Shown here: positions 16,906 through 25,756 of the stretch, piece after piece | Numbering within the stretch: position 1 is the stretch's first letter | Layout of the letters: every line of letters begins with the position of its first letter | DNA from: Maricaulis sp034659015 | GTDB lineage: Bacteria > Pseudomonadota > Alphaproteobacteria > Caulobacterales > Maricaulaceae | Assembly: GCA_034659015.1 (NCBI GenBank) | Contig: JAYEGL010000017.1 | Span: forward strand, 248,001-312,000 | Direction: 5' to 3' | DNA length: 64,000 nt | The notes under the pieces: model-generated | The model's database searches: none | Told to the model about the DNA's origin: nothing | Seen by the model: only the letters and a program-made list of their open reading frames with translations | Position numbers and translations under genes: made by a program

Positions 16906-17652
16906 CTAGTATTCGTCAGTTCCGCGCGGACTGCGCGCCCGCGAATTTAACCACATCATGCCCATCATGTCTGTCAAAGAGGCGAAAAGACGGCCGAAAT
17001 TCGTATATTTCGATGTTCCGTGAGCGCGGGGACGGTGTGTCACCGGCCGGAATTCGCACAGATAGCCCTCGCGATTCATCAGGGCCGGGATGAAACGGTG
17101 CTGGTGATCGAAAAAGGGCAGATCCAGATAGGCCTGGCGCCGGAAAGCCTTCAGCCCGCAGCCCGTGTCGCTGCAATTGTCGTTCAGCAGACGCTTGCGC
17201 ACACCATTGCCCACACGCGAGGCGAATTTCTTCCAGGCCGAGTCCTGGCGGGCTGCCGTGCGGTCGCCGCCGACCAGGGCCAGGCCTTCGGGCGCATCCG
17301 GACGCGTCAGCGCGTCGATCACGGCCGGCAGGTCCTGCGGCGGGTTCTGCCCGTCCCCGTCCAGCGTCGCGATGACGGCGCCGCGCGCCTGCATGACGCC
17401 GGTCCGGATCGAGCGCGACTGACCGGCATTGTGCCTGTGAGAGATCACGCGCAGCATCGGCAATTCGTCTTTCGCCGCGACCAGCTCCTCCCGCGTGGCA
17501 TCGGAGGAGCAGTCGTCGACAAAGACGATCTCGAAATTCCGCCCGTCCAGCGCCTCGGCGATCTCGCGCGCCAGCGGGACGACGTTCCCGGCCTCGTTAT
17601 AGGCCGGCACGACGACGGAAATATCGGGATGTTTTCGGGAAGTCTGGCTCAT
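16906..17652 (-). CDS. GT2 glycosyltransferase, dolichol/polyprenol-phosphate mannosyltransferase-like
   Basis: A 248-residue family 2 glycosyltransferase without membrane helices. It begins ISVVVPAYNEAGNVVPL, has FEIVFVDDCSSDATRE for nucleotide-sugar binding and a catalytic-type ATLDGDGQNPPQDLP acidic motif, as in polyprenol-phosphate sugar transferases. It is divergent from an ArnT-like enzyme that would use such a lipid-linked sugar; this pair likely decorates lipid A or another envelope glycan. The ATG at 17652 is chosen because the GT2 domain starts there; an 870-residue open frame upstream is antisense to the ArnT-like gene. Confidence 0.88.
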   Translation of the reverse strand: MSQTSRKHPDISVVVPAYNEAGNVVPLAREIAEALDGRNFEIVFVDDCSSDATREELVAAKDELPMLRVISHRHNAGQSRSIRTGVMQARGAVIATLDGDGQNPPQDLPAVIDALTRPDAPEGLALVGGDRTAARQDSAWKKFASRVGNGVRKRLLNDNCSDTGCGLKAFRRQAYLDLPFFDHQHRFIPALMNREGYLCEFRPVTHRPRAHGTSKYTNFGRLFASLTDMMGMMWLNSRARSPRGTDEY

Positions 17653-17754
17653 GGTTGGCCGCCTGAGCTTGCGAAACAGGTGCTGCCCGTTACATACCGG
17701 GTTTGGTTCGCGACGCGAGGGTTTTCTCATGTCGGATGTGAACCGGAGAGTTGA

Positions 17755-19521
17755 ATGACCGATCTTGCCCGGGGCCCGCGCGCCTATTTCATCCTTGCAG
17801 CGATCGCCGCCCTGGCTGCCCTGGCCGGCCTCTTCACCCTGCCGCCGCTGGACCGCGACGAGAGCCGTTTCGCCCAGGCCACGGCGCAGATGCTGGAAAC
17901 CGGCAATTTCGTCGAGATCAATTTCCAGGACGAGGAACGCAACAAGAAACCCGTCGGCATCCACTGGCTGCAGGCGGCCAGCGTCGCCGCGCTGTCCAGC
18001 GCCGAGGCGCGGGAGATCTGGGCCTACCGCATCCCGTCCATGTTCGGGGCCATCCTGGCGGCGCTGGCCTGTTTCTGGGGCGGCCAGCGGCTGGTCGGGC
18101 GCGAGGCGGCATTTGCAGGCGCCGCCCTGCTGGCGGCAAGTGTGATGCTGGGGATCGAGGGCGGTATTGCCAAGACCGACGCCGTGATGACGGGCGCCAC
18201 GACGCTGGCCCTGGCCGCCCTGGCCCATCTGCGCACCGGCGGGGGGCGCAGGACAGCGCTTCTCTTCTGGTTCGCCCTCGGACTGGGCACGCTGGTGAAA
18301 GGACCGGTCACGCCCATGGTCGCCGGTCTCGCCACGCTGACCCTCCTGGTCTGGGAGCGCGAATGGCGCTGGCTGAAACCGCTCTTCTTCTGGCCCGGCC
18401 CGCTGCTGGCCGCGTGCATGGTCCTGCCCTGGCTGGTCTCGATCCAGATCGCCACCGAGGGCAATTTCCTGCGCGAGGCCGTGGGCATGGACATGGGGCC
18501 CAAGATCATTTCCGCCCAGGAACGCCATGGCGGCTGGCCGGGCTATTACCTGCTGGCGCTGCCGCTGACCTTCTTTCCGGCCATCCTCTTCTTCATACCC
18601 GGCCTGACCCGGCTGATCCCGGCCGTGCGGGGCCGGATCGACGCGGAAACGGCCCGCAAGGCCCGTTTCCTCATCGCCTGGGCCCTGCCCAGCTGGCTCG
18701 TCTTCGAACTCATGCCCACCAAGCTGCCGCACTATGTGCTGCCGACCTATCCGGCGCTGGCACTGATCGCGGGCTGGGGTTTTGCGGAACTGTCGAACAC
18801 GGCGAACTGGGCGCGCTGGACGGGCTGGGCGCTGTTCGGGCTTTCGGGGCTGATCGCGGCACTGGGGGCATCGCTGATCTTCATGCTGTTCACAGCGCCC
18901 GGACCGGGCGACCCCGACCCGCTTCGATCGGCCATGGCCCTGGCCGCCGCCAGCCTGTTTGCCGGCCTGGCCGGCGCGACCCTGGCGGCAGACCGGCTGC
19001 GCAAAGGAATGCTGGTCCTTGTCCTCGCCGTTCTCAGCGGCCTCGGCTGGCACGTCATGGTTCGCGGCACGGCGCTGCCCGGCGCCGAGGCCGTGCGGCT
19101 GGCCGACCGCGTGCGGGCCGTTCGCGAGATGTCGGGCGAAATCGCCGGACTGGCGCCCGAAGACATCGTGACGGCCTCGTCCTATACCGAACCTAGCCTC
19201 GTCTTCTCGCTGGGGACCGATACGCATCTGGGAACCGCCGAGGACGTCTTCGCCTTTGCGGAAAGCCGCGACCTTCCTACATTGATGGTGCTGGACCTGT
19301 CCCGCGACGACGCCCTGCGCGCCGCATTCGACGGCGAACGCATTGCAGACGGTCCCCGGCCGGAATACGACCTGTTCGGCCGCCTGGGCGCGCTGGGCGA
19401 CTGCCATCGCGAATGGATCCCCGGCACGAACTATTCCAGAGGCGGCGACACGACGCTGGTCGCGGTCTTCACGCGCTGCCGGACCGGGGCGCCCCAGACA
19501 CCGGAGTTGGATGATCAATGA
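17755..19521 (+). CDS. ArnT/PMT-like membrane glycosyltransferase
   Basis: A 588-residue multi-spanning glycosyltransferase of the ArnT / protein-mannosyltransferase clan. The first periplasmic loop carries the acidic pair in LPPLDRDESRFAQATAQML, and KPVGIHWLQAAS is the matching conserved loop. Around a dozen hydrophobic segments follow, with LGLGTLVKGPVTPMVAGLA and MPTKLPHYVLPTYPALAL typical of the family. Such enzymes move a sugar from undecaprenyl phosphate to lipid A or other acceptors on the periplasmic side. The stop overlaps the next start (ATGA). Confidence 0.88.
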   Translation: MTDLARGPRAYFILAAIAALAALAGLFTLPPLDRDESRFAQATAQMLETGNFVEINFQDEERNKKPVGIHWLQAASVAALSSAEAREIWAYRIPSMFGAILAALACFWGGQRLVGREAAFAGAALLAASVMLGIEGGIAKTDAVMTGATTLALAALAHLRTGGGRRTALLFWFALGLGTLVKGPVTPMVAGLATLTLLVWEREWRWLKPLFFWPGPLLAACMVLPWLVSIQIATEGNFLREAVGMDMGPKIISAQERHGGWPGYYLLALPLTFFPAILFFIPGLTRLIPAVRGRIDAETARKARFLIAWALPSWLVFELMPTKLPHYVLPTYPALALIAGWGFAELSNTANWARWTGWALFGLSGLIAALGASLIFMLFTAPGPGDPDPLRSAMALAAASLFAGLAGATLAADRLRKGMLVLVLAVLSGLGWHVMVRGTALPGAEAVRLADRVRAVREMSGEIAGLAPEDIVTASSYTEPSLVFSLGTDTHLGTAEDVFAFAESRDLPTLMVLDLSRDDALRAAFDGERIADGPRPEYDLFGRLGALGDCHREWIPGTNYSRGGDTTLVAVFTRCRTGAPQTPELDDQ

Positions 19522-20426
19522 CCCGCAAGATCGAAATCGTTGAGGTCGGCCCGCGCGACGGGCTGCAGAACGATCCGGCGATGATGCCGACGGATACCAA
19601 GATCGAATTCGTCGAACGCCTGATCGCGGCGGGCGTGCGGCGCATGGAGGCCGCCAGCTTCGTCCATCCCAAGCTCGTGCCGGCCATGGCCGACAGCGAC
19701 GAGGTGATGCAGCGCGTGCCGCGCCAGGACGGCGTGAAATATATCGGCCTGGCGCTCAACGAGCGCGGCATGCGGCGGGCCCTGGAGGCCGGCTGCGACG
19801 AGGTCAACTACGTCATGGTCGCCTCGCCGGGCTTCGGACTGAAGAACCAGAACGCCACGCCGGAACAGACCGCCGACCTGTTCGACAAGATCGCCATTCT
19901 CGCCCATGACGAGGGCGTGCCGGTCTCGGTCACCGTGTCGGTGGCTTTCGGCGACCCGTTCGACGGCGAGGTGGACCCGAAGGTGGTCGCCAATCTGGCC
20001 GCCCGCGCACGGGCCGCAGGCGCCGTTGAGTTTGCCATGGGCGACACGATCGGCGTGGCCGATCCGTGGAGCGTTCGCAAGACTCTGGATCTGGTGCGCG
20101 CGGAGAGCGGCGATATGCGCCTGCGCCTGCATTTCCACAACACGCGCAATACGGCGATGGCCAACATCTATGCCGCGGTAGAAGCCGGCGTGGACGTCAT
20201 CGACGCCTCGGTCGGCGGGATCGGCGGCTGCCCCTTCGCGCCGGCGGCCACCGGCAATGTCGCCACGGAGGACGTGGTCTACATGCTCGAGCGCGGCGGC
20301 TACGAGACCGGGCTGGACCTCGGCAAGCTGATCGAGACCGCGAAATGGCTGGAAAGCGAAGGGCTGAAACACCCGGTGGACTCGGCGCTTTCGCGCGCCG
20401 GGGCGTTTCCGGCCTCCACAAGCTGA
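19518..20426 (+). CDS. mvaB: Hydroxymethylglutaryl-CoA lyase
   Basis: A 302-residue HMG-CoA lyase, which cleaves HMG-CoA to acetoacetate and acetyl-CoA in leucine breakdown. The TIM-barrel start VEVGPRDGLQNDP, the metal-binding HFHNTRN and the active-site cysteine loop SVGGIGGCPFAPAATGNV are all present. Length is normal. It is translationally coupled (4-nt overlap) to the ArnT-like gene, which is metabolically unrelated. No other leucine-degradation genes lie nearby. Confidence 0.93.
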   Translation: MTRKIEIVEVGPRDGLQNDPAMMPTDTKIEFVERLIAAGVRRMEAASFVHPKLVPAMADSDEVMQRVPRQDGVKYIGLALNERGMRRALEAGCDEVNYVMVASPGFGLKNQNATPEQTADLFDKIAILAHDEGVPVSVTVSVAFGDPFDGEVDPKVVANLAARARAAGAVEFAMGDTIGVADPWSVRKTLDLVRAESGDMRLRLHFHNTRNTAMANIYAAVEAGVDVIDASVGGIGGCPFAPAATGNVATEDVVYMLERGGYETGLDLGKLIETAKWLESEGLKHPVDSALSRAGAFPASTS

Positions 20427-20438
20427 GGGAGCCCGCGG

Positions 20439-20625
20439 ACCCGACATGGCCGTCGCAACACCCTTCCTGCCCCTTGATGGGGCAGGGGGACCACGCCGAA
20501 GGCGTGGTGGATGGGGTGGGGGCGAGGTGCCTGCGACGACGCAGCGAACCTGCAAGCACCGGGTAACACCCCTTCCGACCCGAGGCTTCGCCTCGGCCCA
20601 CCTTCCCCATCAAGGGGAAGGATGG
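20439..20625. repeat. Intergenic cluster of four hairpins (CCCCTTGATGGGG family)
   Basis: Four palindromes fill the gap: 20466-20486 (CCTGCCCC/GGGGCAGG), 20491-20507 (CCACGCC/GGCGTGG), 20581-20595 (CGAGG/CCTCG) and 20601-20621 (CCTTCCCC/GGGGAAGG). The first and last share the CCCC-TTGAT-GGGG core in opposite orientation, so the block is an inverted pair of one REP-like unit. It lies between convergent genes. Confidence 0.75.
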
Positions 20626-20665
20626 CTGATGGCGCAGTCGAATGTTTGTTGTCTGCCCCGGCGGC

Positions 20666-21598
20666 CTAACGCCCGGCCCCGCTGCTGGCACGGCGGATGC
20701 GGCGCAAGCGGTGGGCGACGCGCTGGCGGTGCAGCAGATTCCGGCCCCTCGCCTTGAGCCGGAGCAGCGTCACGCGCCCCCAGATCGCCGCGAAGATCGG
20801 CCCGATCATCGCCATCGTGGCGAGGCGCTGCAGCGGCCCTGGATAGTGTTTCCAGAAATACTTGATGAAGCCGAGCGCCTTCTGGGTCTCCACGAAGAAG
20901 GGCGAGGTCTGGCTGGTCCCGCCATAGTGGAGGATCTCCGCACGCGGCTCGAAATGCACGCCGCCGCCGTCCGCGCGCACCTGCCGGCACAGATCGATGT
21001 CCTCGACATGCAGGAAGTAGCGCTCGTCGAACCCGCCGCGGTCGAGAAAGGCCCGGCGCGGCACCATCAGGGCCGCGCCCGAGACGACCGGCACATCCAT
21101 CAGGCCGTCGGCCACGGGCTCGTTCTCGTAGTGCAGATTGCGCAGTTTCGGCACGACGCGATCCAGGCCCAGGAAGCTGACCATGGCGGAGACGGGCGTC
21201 AGCTCGCCGCGGCGCCCGCCGCGCTGTTCGGTGCCGTTCTCGTTGGTGATACGCGCGCCGAGTACCCACATGCGATCGCCCAGCCCGGCCGCCGAGGCCT
21301 TCAGGCGCTTCAGGGCACCCGGCTGCAGTACCGCATCGGGATTGAGGAAGAGCACCCGGTCGCCGGACGCGCGCTGGGCGCCGATATTGCAGCCCTTCGC
21401 GAAGCCGAGATTGGCGCCGGTCTCGACCAGGACGAGCCGGTCGCTGTCGGCCGCCATCTGGCGCAGCTTGCGGATCATCTCCGGCGGATTGCCGTGATTG
21501 ACCAGGACGAACTCGTCGACATCGGGCGTGGCGAGAATGGAGGCGACGGCTTCCAGCAGGCGCGGGCCGGTCTGCCAGGACACCGTGACGACACTCAC
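20666..21598 (-). CDS. GT2 family glycosyltransferase (rhamnosyltransferase-like)
   Basis: A 310-residue family 2 glycosyltransferase beginning VSVVTVSWQTGPRLLEAV. It has the NLGFAKGCNIGAQRASGDRV segment, the FLNPDAVL acidic motif and the ERYFLHVEDIDLCRQVRADG block, the pattern of WbbL-like rhamnosyltransferases that build O-antigen or other envelope glycans. The GTG start at 21598 overlaps the stop of the upstream O-antigen ligase (GTGA) and coincides with the start of the conserved domain, so it is preferred to the frame's earlier start at 21682. Confidence 0.88.
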   Translation of the reverse strand: MSVVTVSWQTGPRLLEAVASILATPDVDEFVLVNHGNPPEMIRKLRQMAADSDRLVLVETGANLGFAKGCNIGAQRASGDRVLFLNPDAVLQPGALKRLKASAAGLGDRMWVLGARITNENGTEQRGGRRGELTPVSAMVSFLGLDRVVPKLRNLHYENEPVADGLMDVPVVSGAALMVPRRAFLDRGGFDERYFLHVEDIDLCRQVRADGGGVHFEPRAEILHYGGTSQTSPFFVETQKALGFIKYFWKHYPGPLQRLATMAMIGPIFAAIWGRVTLLRLKARGRNLLHRQRVAHRLRRIRRASSGAGR

Positions 21599-22818
21599 AC
21601 GCGCGGCACCCGCCCCTTGGGAAGCTTCGCTCCGAGGAAGAAGACCGACGTCGCCGCCAACGCTACTGTCCCTTGGTGCCATTCCTGCCAGACCCCGTAG
21701 GAGAACACGATAAGGGAGACATAAACCACAAGTACCCAGACCACTCCAACGGCCTGTAGCCGTGAAAGTTGCGGTGAACCTGCAATTCGCCCCCCCATGG
21801 CTACCAGACAGGACGCCAGGAGCACGGCTCCGACCGCGCCTGTTTCAAGCCAGATGTGCAAAGTGGCATTGTGTGGGTGCAACGGCAAGCGTTCGACCGT
21901 ATAGCCGGCCAGCTCCATTTCCGAATTCAGCGGCCGCGACGCGTCCAGCCCGTAGCCGGCCCAGGGCCTCTCGCGGATCAGTTCGCCGGCATAGGACCAG
22001 ATCTCCAGACGCCAGACCCAGGACAGCGGCATCGCATCGCGCAAGCCCTGCGGCAGGTGCGCGATCACGTCCGGCAGGGCCAGGGGCATGACGATCAGCA
22101 TGCCGGCCACCGTGCCGAACACCACCGCCAGAAGCGTGCGCGGCCAGAACACGGTCAGGACCGCGGCAAGGCTTGCCAGCACGAAGGCGACGGCATTCAC
22201 ATGGGTGTCGAAGGAGAAGGCGGCGATGGCGGCAAGCAATACGAAAAAGGCGCCGATCAGCGGTCCGCCTTCGCGCCATGCGATCAGCGCGGCGGGCACC
22301 GAGAGCAGGATCAGCGGCACGGCGGCATGGCCCAGATTGCGGTGGACATGGGTCATCAGGTCCCGTTCGGGCAGATTGCCCATGCCCTCGACCACGGTCT
22401 TGAAACCGCGCGTCGCCGTTCCGCCGAGCAGGGTTTCCGCGAGCAGGTAGAGACCCAGGCCGACGACCAGGAACATGATCGCCGCCTCGACCCGCCGCTG
22501 CCAGGCGCCGCCCAGCTTGCCGATCCGCACGGCGAACAGCGTATAGAGCGGTATACCCAGACAGGTCCGCCAGATCTGGCCGGGATCGTCATGCGGCGAC
22601 CACAGGAAGCTGAGCGCGACCCAGACCAGGAACAACCCGCCCGCGATCAGCGAGATCGGCACGCGGGAGGGCCGCCAGAAGCCGGGCTCGACCGGCATCG
22701 CGACCAGCGCCATGAGCGCCACCGCCGGCGCGATCATCAGCGAGCCGGCGATCCCGAACAGGAAGGAAAGAGCGAACGCGGCGATCCCGGCTATGCCCGC
22801 CCTGGTATCATCGCGCAC
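21595..22818 (-). CDS. O-antigen ligase/polymerase family membrane protein
   Basis: A 407-residue protein with about ten hydrophobic segments and one large loop late in the chain. The loop includes ERPWAGYGLDASR and LPLHPHNATLHIWLETGAVG, the arginine and histidine motif of the Wzy_C (WaaL/O-antigen ligase) superfamily. Such proteins transfer or polymerise lipid-linked glycans on the periplasmic face. It is co-transcribed with the GT2 gene overlapping its end. Whether it acts as a ligase or a polymerase cannot be told from sequence. Confidence 0.85.
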   Translation of the reverse strand: MRDDTRAGIAGIAAFALSFLFGIAGSLMIAPAVALMALVAMPVEPGFWRPSRVPISLIAGGLFLVWVALSFLWSPHDDPGQIWRTCLGIPLYTLFAVRIGKLGGAWQRRVEAAIMFLVVGLGLYLLAETLLGGTATRGFKTVVEGMGNLPERDLMTHVHRNLGHAAVPLILLSVPAALIAWREGGPLIGAFFVLLAAIAAFSFDTHVNAVAFVLASLAAVLTVFWPRTLLAVVFGTVAGMLIVMPLALPDVIAHLPQGLRDAMPLSWVWRLEIWSYAGELIRERPWAGYGLDASRPLNSEMELAGYTVERLPLHPHNATLHIWLETGAVGAVLLASCLVAMGGRIAGSPQLSRLQAVGVVWVLVVYVSLIVFSYGVWQEWHQGTVALAATSVFFLGAKLPKGRVPRV

Positions 22819-22843
22819 GTTCGCGCCTCCTCCCCCAGAGAGC

Positions 22844-24778
22844 TCAGTTCCGCTTCAAATCCGGCGGCGTCGCGTCGGCAGACAGGCGCGCAATGGCCTC
22901 GTCCAGCGGCAGGATTTCCTGCTTCTTGCCGTCTTCGCCGAGGAAACGCAGGGCCAGCGTGTCCTCCTCGGCCTCCTTGCGGCCGACCACGGCGATCACT
23001 GGCACCTTGCCCACGGAATGTTCGCGGACCTTGTAGTTGATCTTCTCGTTGCGCAGATCGGTCTCGGCATGCAGCCCGGCCTTCGTCATGGCTGCCTTGA
23101 CCTCGTCGGCATAGCCGTCGGCATCCGAGGTGATCGTGGCGATCACCACCTGGCGCGGCGCCAGCCAGAAGGGCAGCTTGCCGGCATAATTCTCGATCAG
23201 CACGCCCAGGAAGCGCTCCAGCGAGCCCAGGATCGCCCGGTGCAGCATGACCGGGCGGTGCTTCTCGCTGTCATCGCCCACAAAGGTGGCGTCCAGGCGT
23301 TCGGGCAGATTGAAGTCGCACTGGATCGTGCCCGTCTGCCATTCCCGGCCGATGGCGTCCTTCACCACGAAGTCCAGCTTGGGCCCGTAGAAGGCGCCGT
23401 CGCCCGGATTGTGCTCGTACTCCAGCCCAGAGGCTTCGGCGGCTTCGCGCAGCGCGGCTTCCGACTTGTCCCAGACCTCGTCCGAGCCGACCCGCGTTTC
23501 CGGACGGTCGGAGAATTTGATGCGCGGCTCCTCGAAGCCGAAATCCTCGTAGACGGACTTCAGCAGCTCGCAGAAGGCCTTCACCTCGTCGGTGATCTGC
23601 TCGACCGTGCAGAAGATGTGCGCATCGTCCTGCACGAAACCGCGCACGCGCATCAGCCCGTGCAGCGAGCCGGACGGCTCGTAGCGGTGGCAGGAGCCGA
23701 ACTCGGCCATGCGCAGCGGCAGGTCGCGATAGGATTTCTGGCCCTGGTTGAAGACCTGGACGTGGCAGGGGCAGTTCATCGGCTTGACCGCCAGGATCTT
23801 CTCTTCCTGGTCGATCGAGGAGATGAACATGTTCTCCCGGTACTTGTCCCAGTGGCCCGAGGCCTCCCAGAACTTGCGGTCCATCAGCTGCGGCGTGCGG
23901 ATTTCCACATAGCCGGCCGCCTCCAGGCGCCGGCGCATATAGTCCTGCACCGCGCGATAGAGCCGCCAGCCATTGGCGTGCCAGAAGACCTGGCCCTGGG
24001 CCTCTTCCTGGAAGTGGAAGAGTTCCATCTGCTTGCCGAGACGGCGGTGGTCGCGCTTTTCCGCCTCTTCGAGACGATGCAGGTGCGCCTTGAGCTGTTT
24101 CTCGTCGGCCCAGGCCGTGCCGTAGATCCGCTGCAGCATGGCGTTGCGATGATCGCCGCGCCAATAGGCGCCGGCCACCTTCATCAGCTTGAACGCCTTG
24201 CCGATCTTGCCCGTCGACGGCAGGTGCGGGCCGCGGCACAGGTCGAACCAGTCGCCCTGGCGATAGATCGTGATCGTCTCGTCTTCCGGCAGGTCCTCGA
24301 TCAGCTCGGCCTTGTAGGTCTCGCCCATCAGCTTGAACTGGGCGATGGCCTCGTTGCGGTCCCAGACTTCGCGCACGAAGGGCAAATCGGCATCGACGAT
24401 CTCGGCCATGCGTTTCTCGATCGCCTCGAAGTCCTCGGGACTGAACGGTTCCTCGCGGGCGAAGTCGTAATAAAAACCATCCTCGATGGCCGGGCCGATC
24501 GTCACCTGGGTGCCGGGAAACAGATCCTGCACGGCCTGGGCGAGCACGTGCGCGGCGTCGTGGCGGATCACCTCCAGCGCCTTGTCGTCCTTGCGCGTCA
24601 CGATGGCGACCTGCGCATCGCCGTCCAGCGGGCGGGTGAGATCCCATTCCTGCCCGTCCACTTCGGCAATGATGGCGGCCTTGGCCAGGGATTTGGAAAT
24701 GCCCTCGGCCAGGTCGAGGGGCGTGGCGCCGTCGGGAAGCTCGCGTTTCGATCCGTCGGGAAGCGTCACATTGATCAT
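22844..24778 (-). CDS. thrS: Threonine--tRNA ligase
   Basis: A 644-residue class II aminoacyl-tRNA synthetase. The N-terminal TGS domain (MINVTLPDGSKRELPDGATP) is followed by the editing domain with its HDAAHVLAQAV His motif, the catalytic core with zinc ligand cysteine in MNCPCHVQVF and motif 2 near MAEFGSCHRYEPSG, motif 3 in LHRAILGSLERFLGVLIE and an anticodon-binding C-terminal domain. Length is full. It lies 3 nt after yidD on the same strand. No T-box or leader-type control is visible. Confidence 0.96.
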   Translation of the reverse strand: MINVTLPDGSKRELPDGATPLDLAEGISKSLAKAAIIAEVDGQEWDLTRPLDGDAQVAIVTRKDDKALEVIRHDAAHVLAQAVQDLFPGTQVTIGPAIEDGFYYDFAREEPFSPEDFEAIEKRMAEIVDADLPFVREVWDRNEAIAQFKLMGETYKAELIEDLPEDETITIYRQGDWFDLCRGPHLPSTGKIGKAFKLMKVAGAYWRGDHRNAMLQRIYGTAWADEKQLKAHLHRLEEAEKRDHRRLGKQMELFHFQEEAQGQVFWHANGWRLYRAVQDYMRRRLEAAGYVEIRTPQLMDRKFWEASGHWDKYRENMFISSIDQEEKILAVKPMNCPCHVQVFNQGQKSYRDLPLRMAEFGSCHRYEPSGSLHGLMRVRGFVQDDAHIFCTVEQITDEVKAFCELLKSVYEDFGFEEPRIKFSDRPETRVGSDEVWDKSEAALREAAEASGLEYEHNPGDGAFYGPKLDFVVKDAIGREWQTGTIQCDFNLPERLDATFVGDDSEKHRPVMLHRAILGSLERFLGVLIENYAGKLPFWLAPRQVVIATITSDADGYADEVKAAMTKAGLHAETDLRNEKINYKVREHSVGKVPVIAVVGRKEAEEDTLALRFLGEDGKKQEILPLDEAIARLSADATPPDLKRN

Positions 24779-24781
24779 CGG

Positions 24782-25153
24782 TCACATGTCCTTGTTGTCG
24801 GCGCGGCCCGCCGGCGAAAGCTCGTCCTGCGCTGGTCCCGATGGCTTGGCGCGGAACGCCCAGATCCGCCACCAGGGAACATGCGTGCGCGCCTTCGGAA
24901 CGGGATCGAAACCGAACGTGCCGCCGGGGCGGCAGCGTCCCAGCCGGCCCACGGCCAGCCAGAAACCGCGCCAGGGTCCCTGCGCCTTCACCGAACCGAT
25001 CGCGTAATGCGAGCAGCTCGGCTCGTGGCGGCAACGCACGCCCAGCGCATACAAGACCGGCGACAGGGTCCACTGATAGGCGCGCAGCGCGCCGATCATG
25101 ACAAACCCGAAGAGCGGGCGGTCTGGCGTTTCTTTCCGTTCCGTCGAACGCAT
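24782..25153 (-). CDS. yidD: Membrane protein insertion efficiency factor YidD
   Basis: A 123-residue YidD protein, a small membrane-associated factor that helps YidC insert inner-membrane proteins. The family core is complete: ALRAYQWTLSPVLYALGVRC, RHEPSCSHYAIGSVKAQG with its cysteines, and GRLGRCRPGGTFGFDPVP. About 30 further residues extend the C-terminus. The ATG at 25153 is preferred over an upstream TTG at 25162. Between a scaffold gene and thrS, all on one strand, as in many alphaproteobacteria. Confidence 0.92.
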   Translation of the reverse strand: MRSTERKETPDRPLFGFVMIGALRAYQWTLSPVLYALGVRCRHEPSCSHYAIGSVKAQGPWRGFWLAVGRLGRCRPGGTFGFDPVPKARTHVPWWRIWAFRAKPSGPAQDELSPAGRADNKDM

Positions 25154-25303
25154 ATGGATCAAGCCTTTTAACGCCGCGACGCGCGCTGTCCACCATGGAC
25201 ATCAAGCGCGCGAAACGGGCCGCAGTATAGCCTGTGGGTGAAGCGGGAAGCCGTTTCGGACTGTCCGGGCATTGTCCCGCCGGCGCGGCGGGGCCGGACA
25301 GCC

Positions 25304-25756
25304 CTATCCAGTCAGGGTGGTCGGGGTCTGTGTGGCGGCCGCCTGGCGGGCCGCTTCGGTCACGGCTTCGAAGGCCAGCATCACCGACTGGTGGCGCGCC
25401 GGATAGGCGCGCGCGCCCTCGAGCACGGCAAGCTCGGAGAACCGTCCCCGCGGCCCCGGCTTGCCCGATTTGAGCATGGCCAGCAGGCTGTCGCGCGCCA
25501 TCTCCAGCTCCTCGCGGGACGCCCCGATCACCTGGCGCGCCAGAATGGACGCGGACGCCTGGCCGAGCGCGCAGGCTTTCACCCGCAGCGCCAGATCGGC
25601 GACCCGGCCGCCCTGCATGAGGATATCGACCTCGACTTCCGAGCCGCACAGGCGCGACACCTTGCGCACGGAGGCCTGCGGGCGCGAAAGACGCCCGATG
25701 CGCGGAATGTCCGCGGCCAGCCGCAGCACGGCATTGGAGTAGAGTTCGTCGGTCAT
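25304..25756 (-). CDS. Iron-sulfur cluster assembly scaffold protein (IscU/SufU-like)
   Basis: A 150-residue U-type scaffold. It starts MTDELYSNAVLRLAADIPR, has the first cysteine region SRLCGSEVEVDILMQGGRV and the second CALGQASASILARQVIG, and ends with an ARHQSVMLAFEAV segment. The three-cysteine plus Asp pattern is only partly kept: the first cysteine is in LCGSE and the second in KACALG, while the third canonical Cys position is AYPARHQS, without cysteine. It may therefore be a related but atypical scaffold. It lies just upstream of yidD. Confidence 0.75.
   Translation of the reverse strand: MTDELYSNAVLRLAADIPRIGRLSRPQASVRKVSRLCGSEVEVDILMQGGRVADLALRVKACALGQASASILARQVIGASREELEMARDSLLAMLKSGKPGPRGRFSELAVLEGARAYPARHQSVMLAFEAVTEAARQAAATQTPTTLTG

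Noticed and set aside
16906..19518. 870-residue minus-strand open frame across the ArnT-like gene
   Set aside because: Only its end is real (GT2 gene from 17652). The upstream part is low-complexity Gln/Gly/Arg-rich antisense of the plus-strand gene, typical of high-GC shadows.
22712..25171. 819-residue plus-strand open frame opposite thrS
   Set aside because: Antisense of thrS and yidD; the translation has no domain and the opposite-strand genes have clear motifs.
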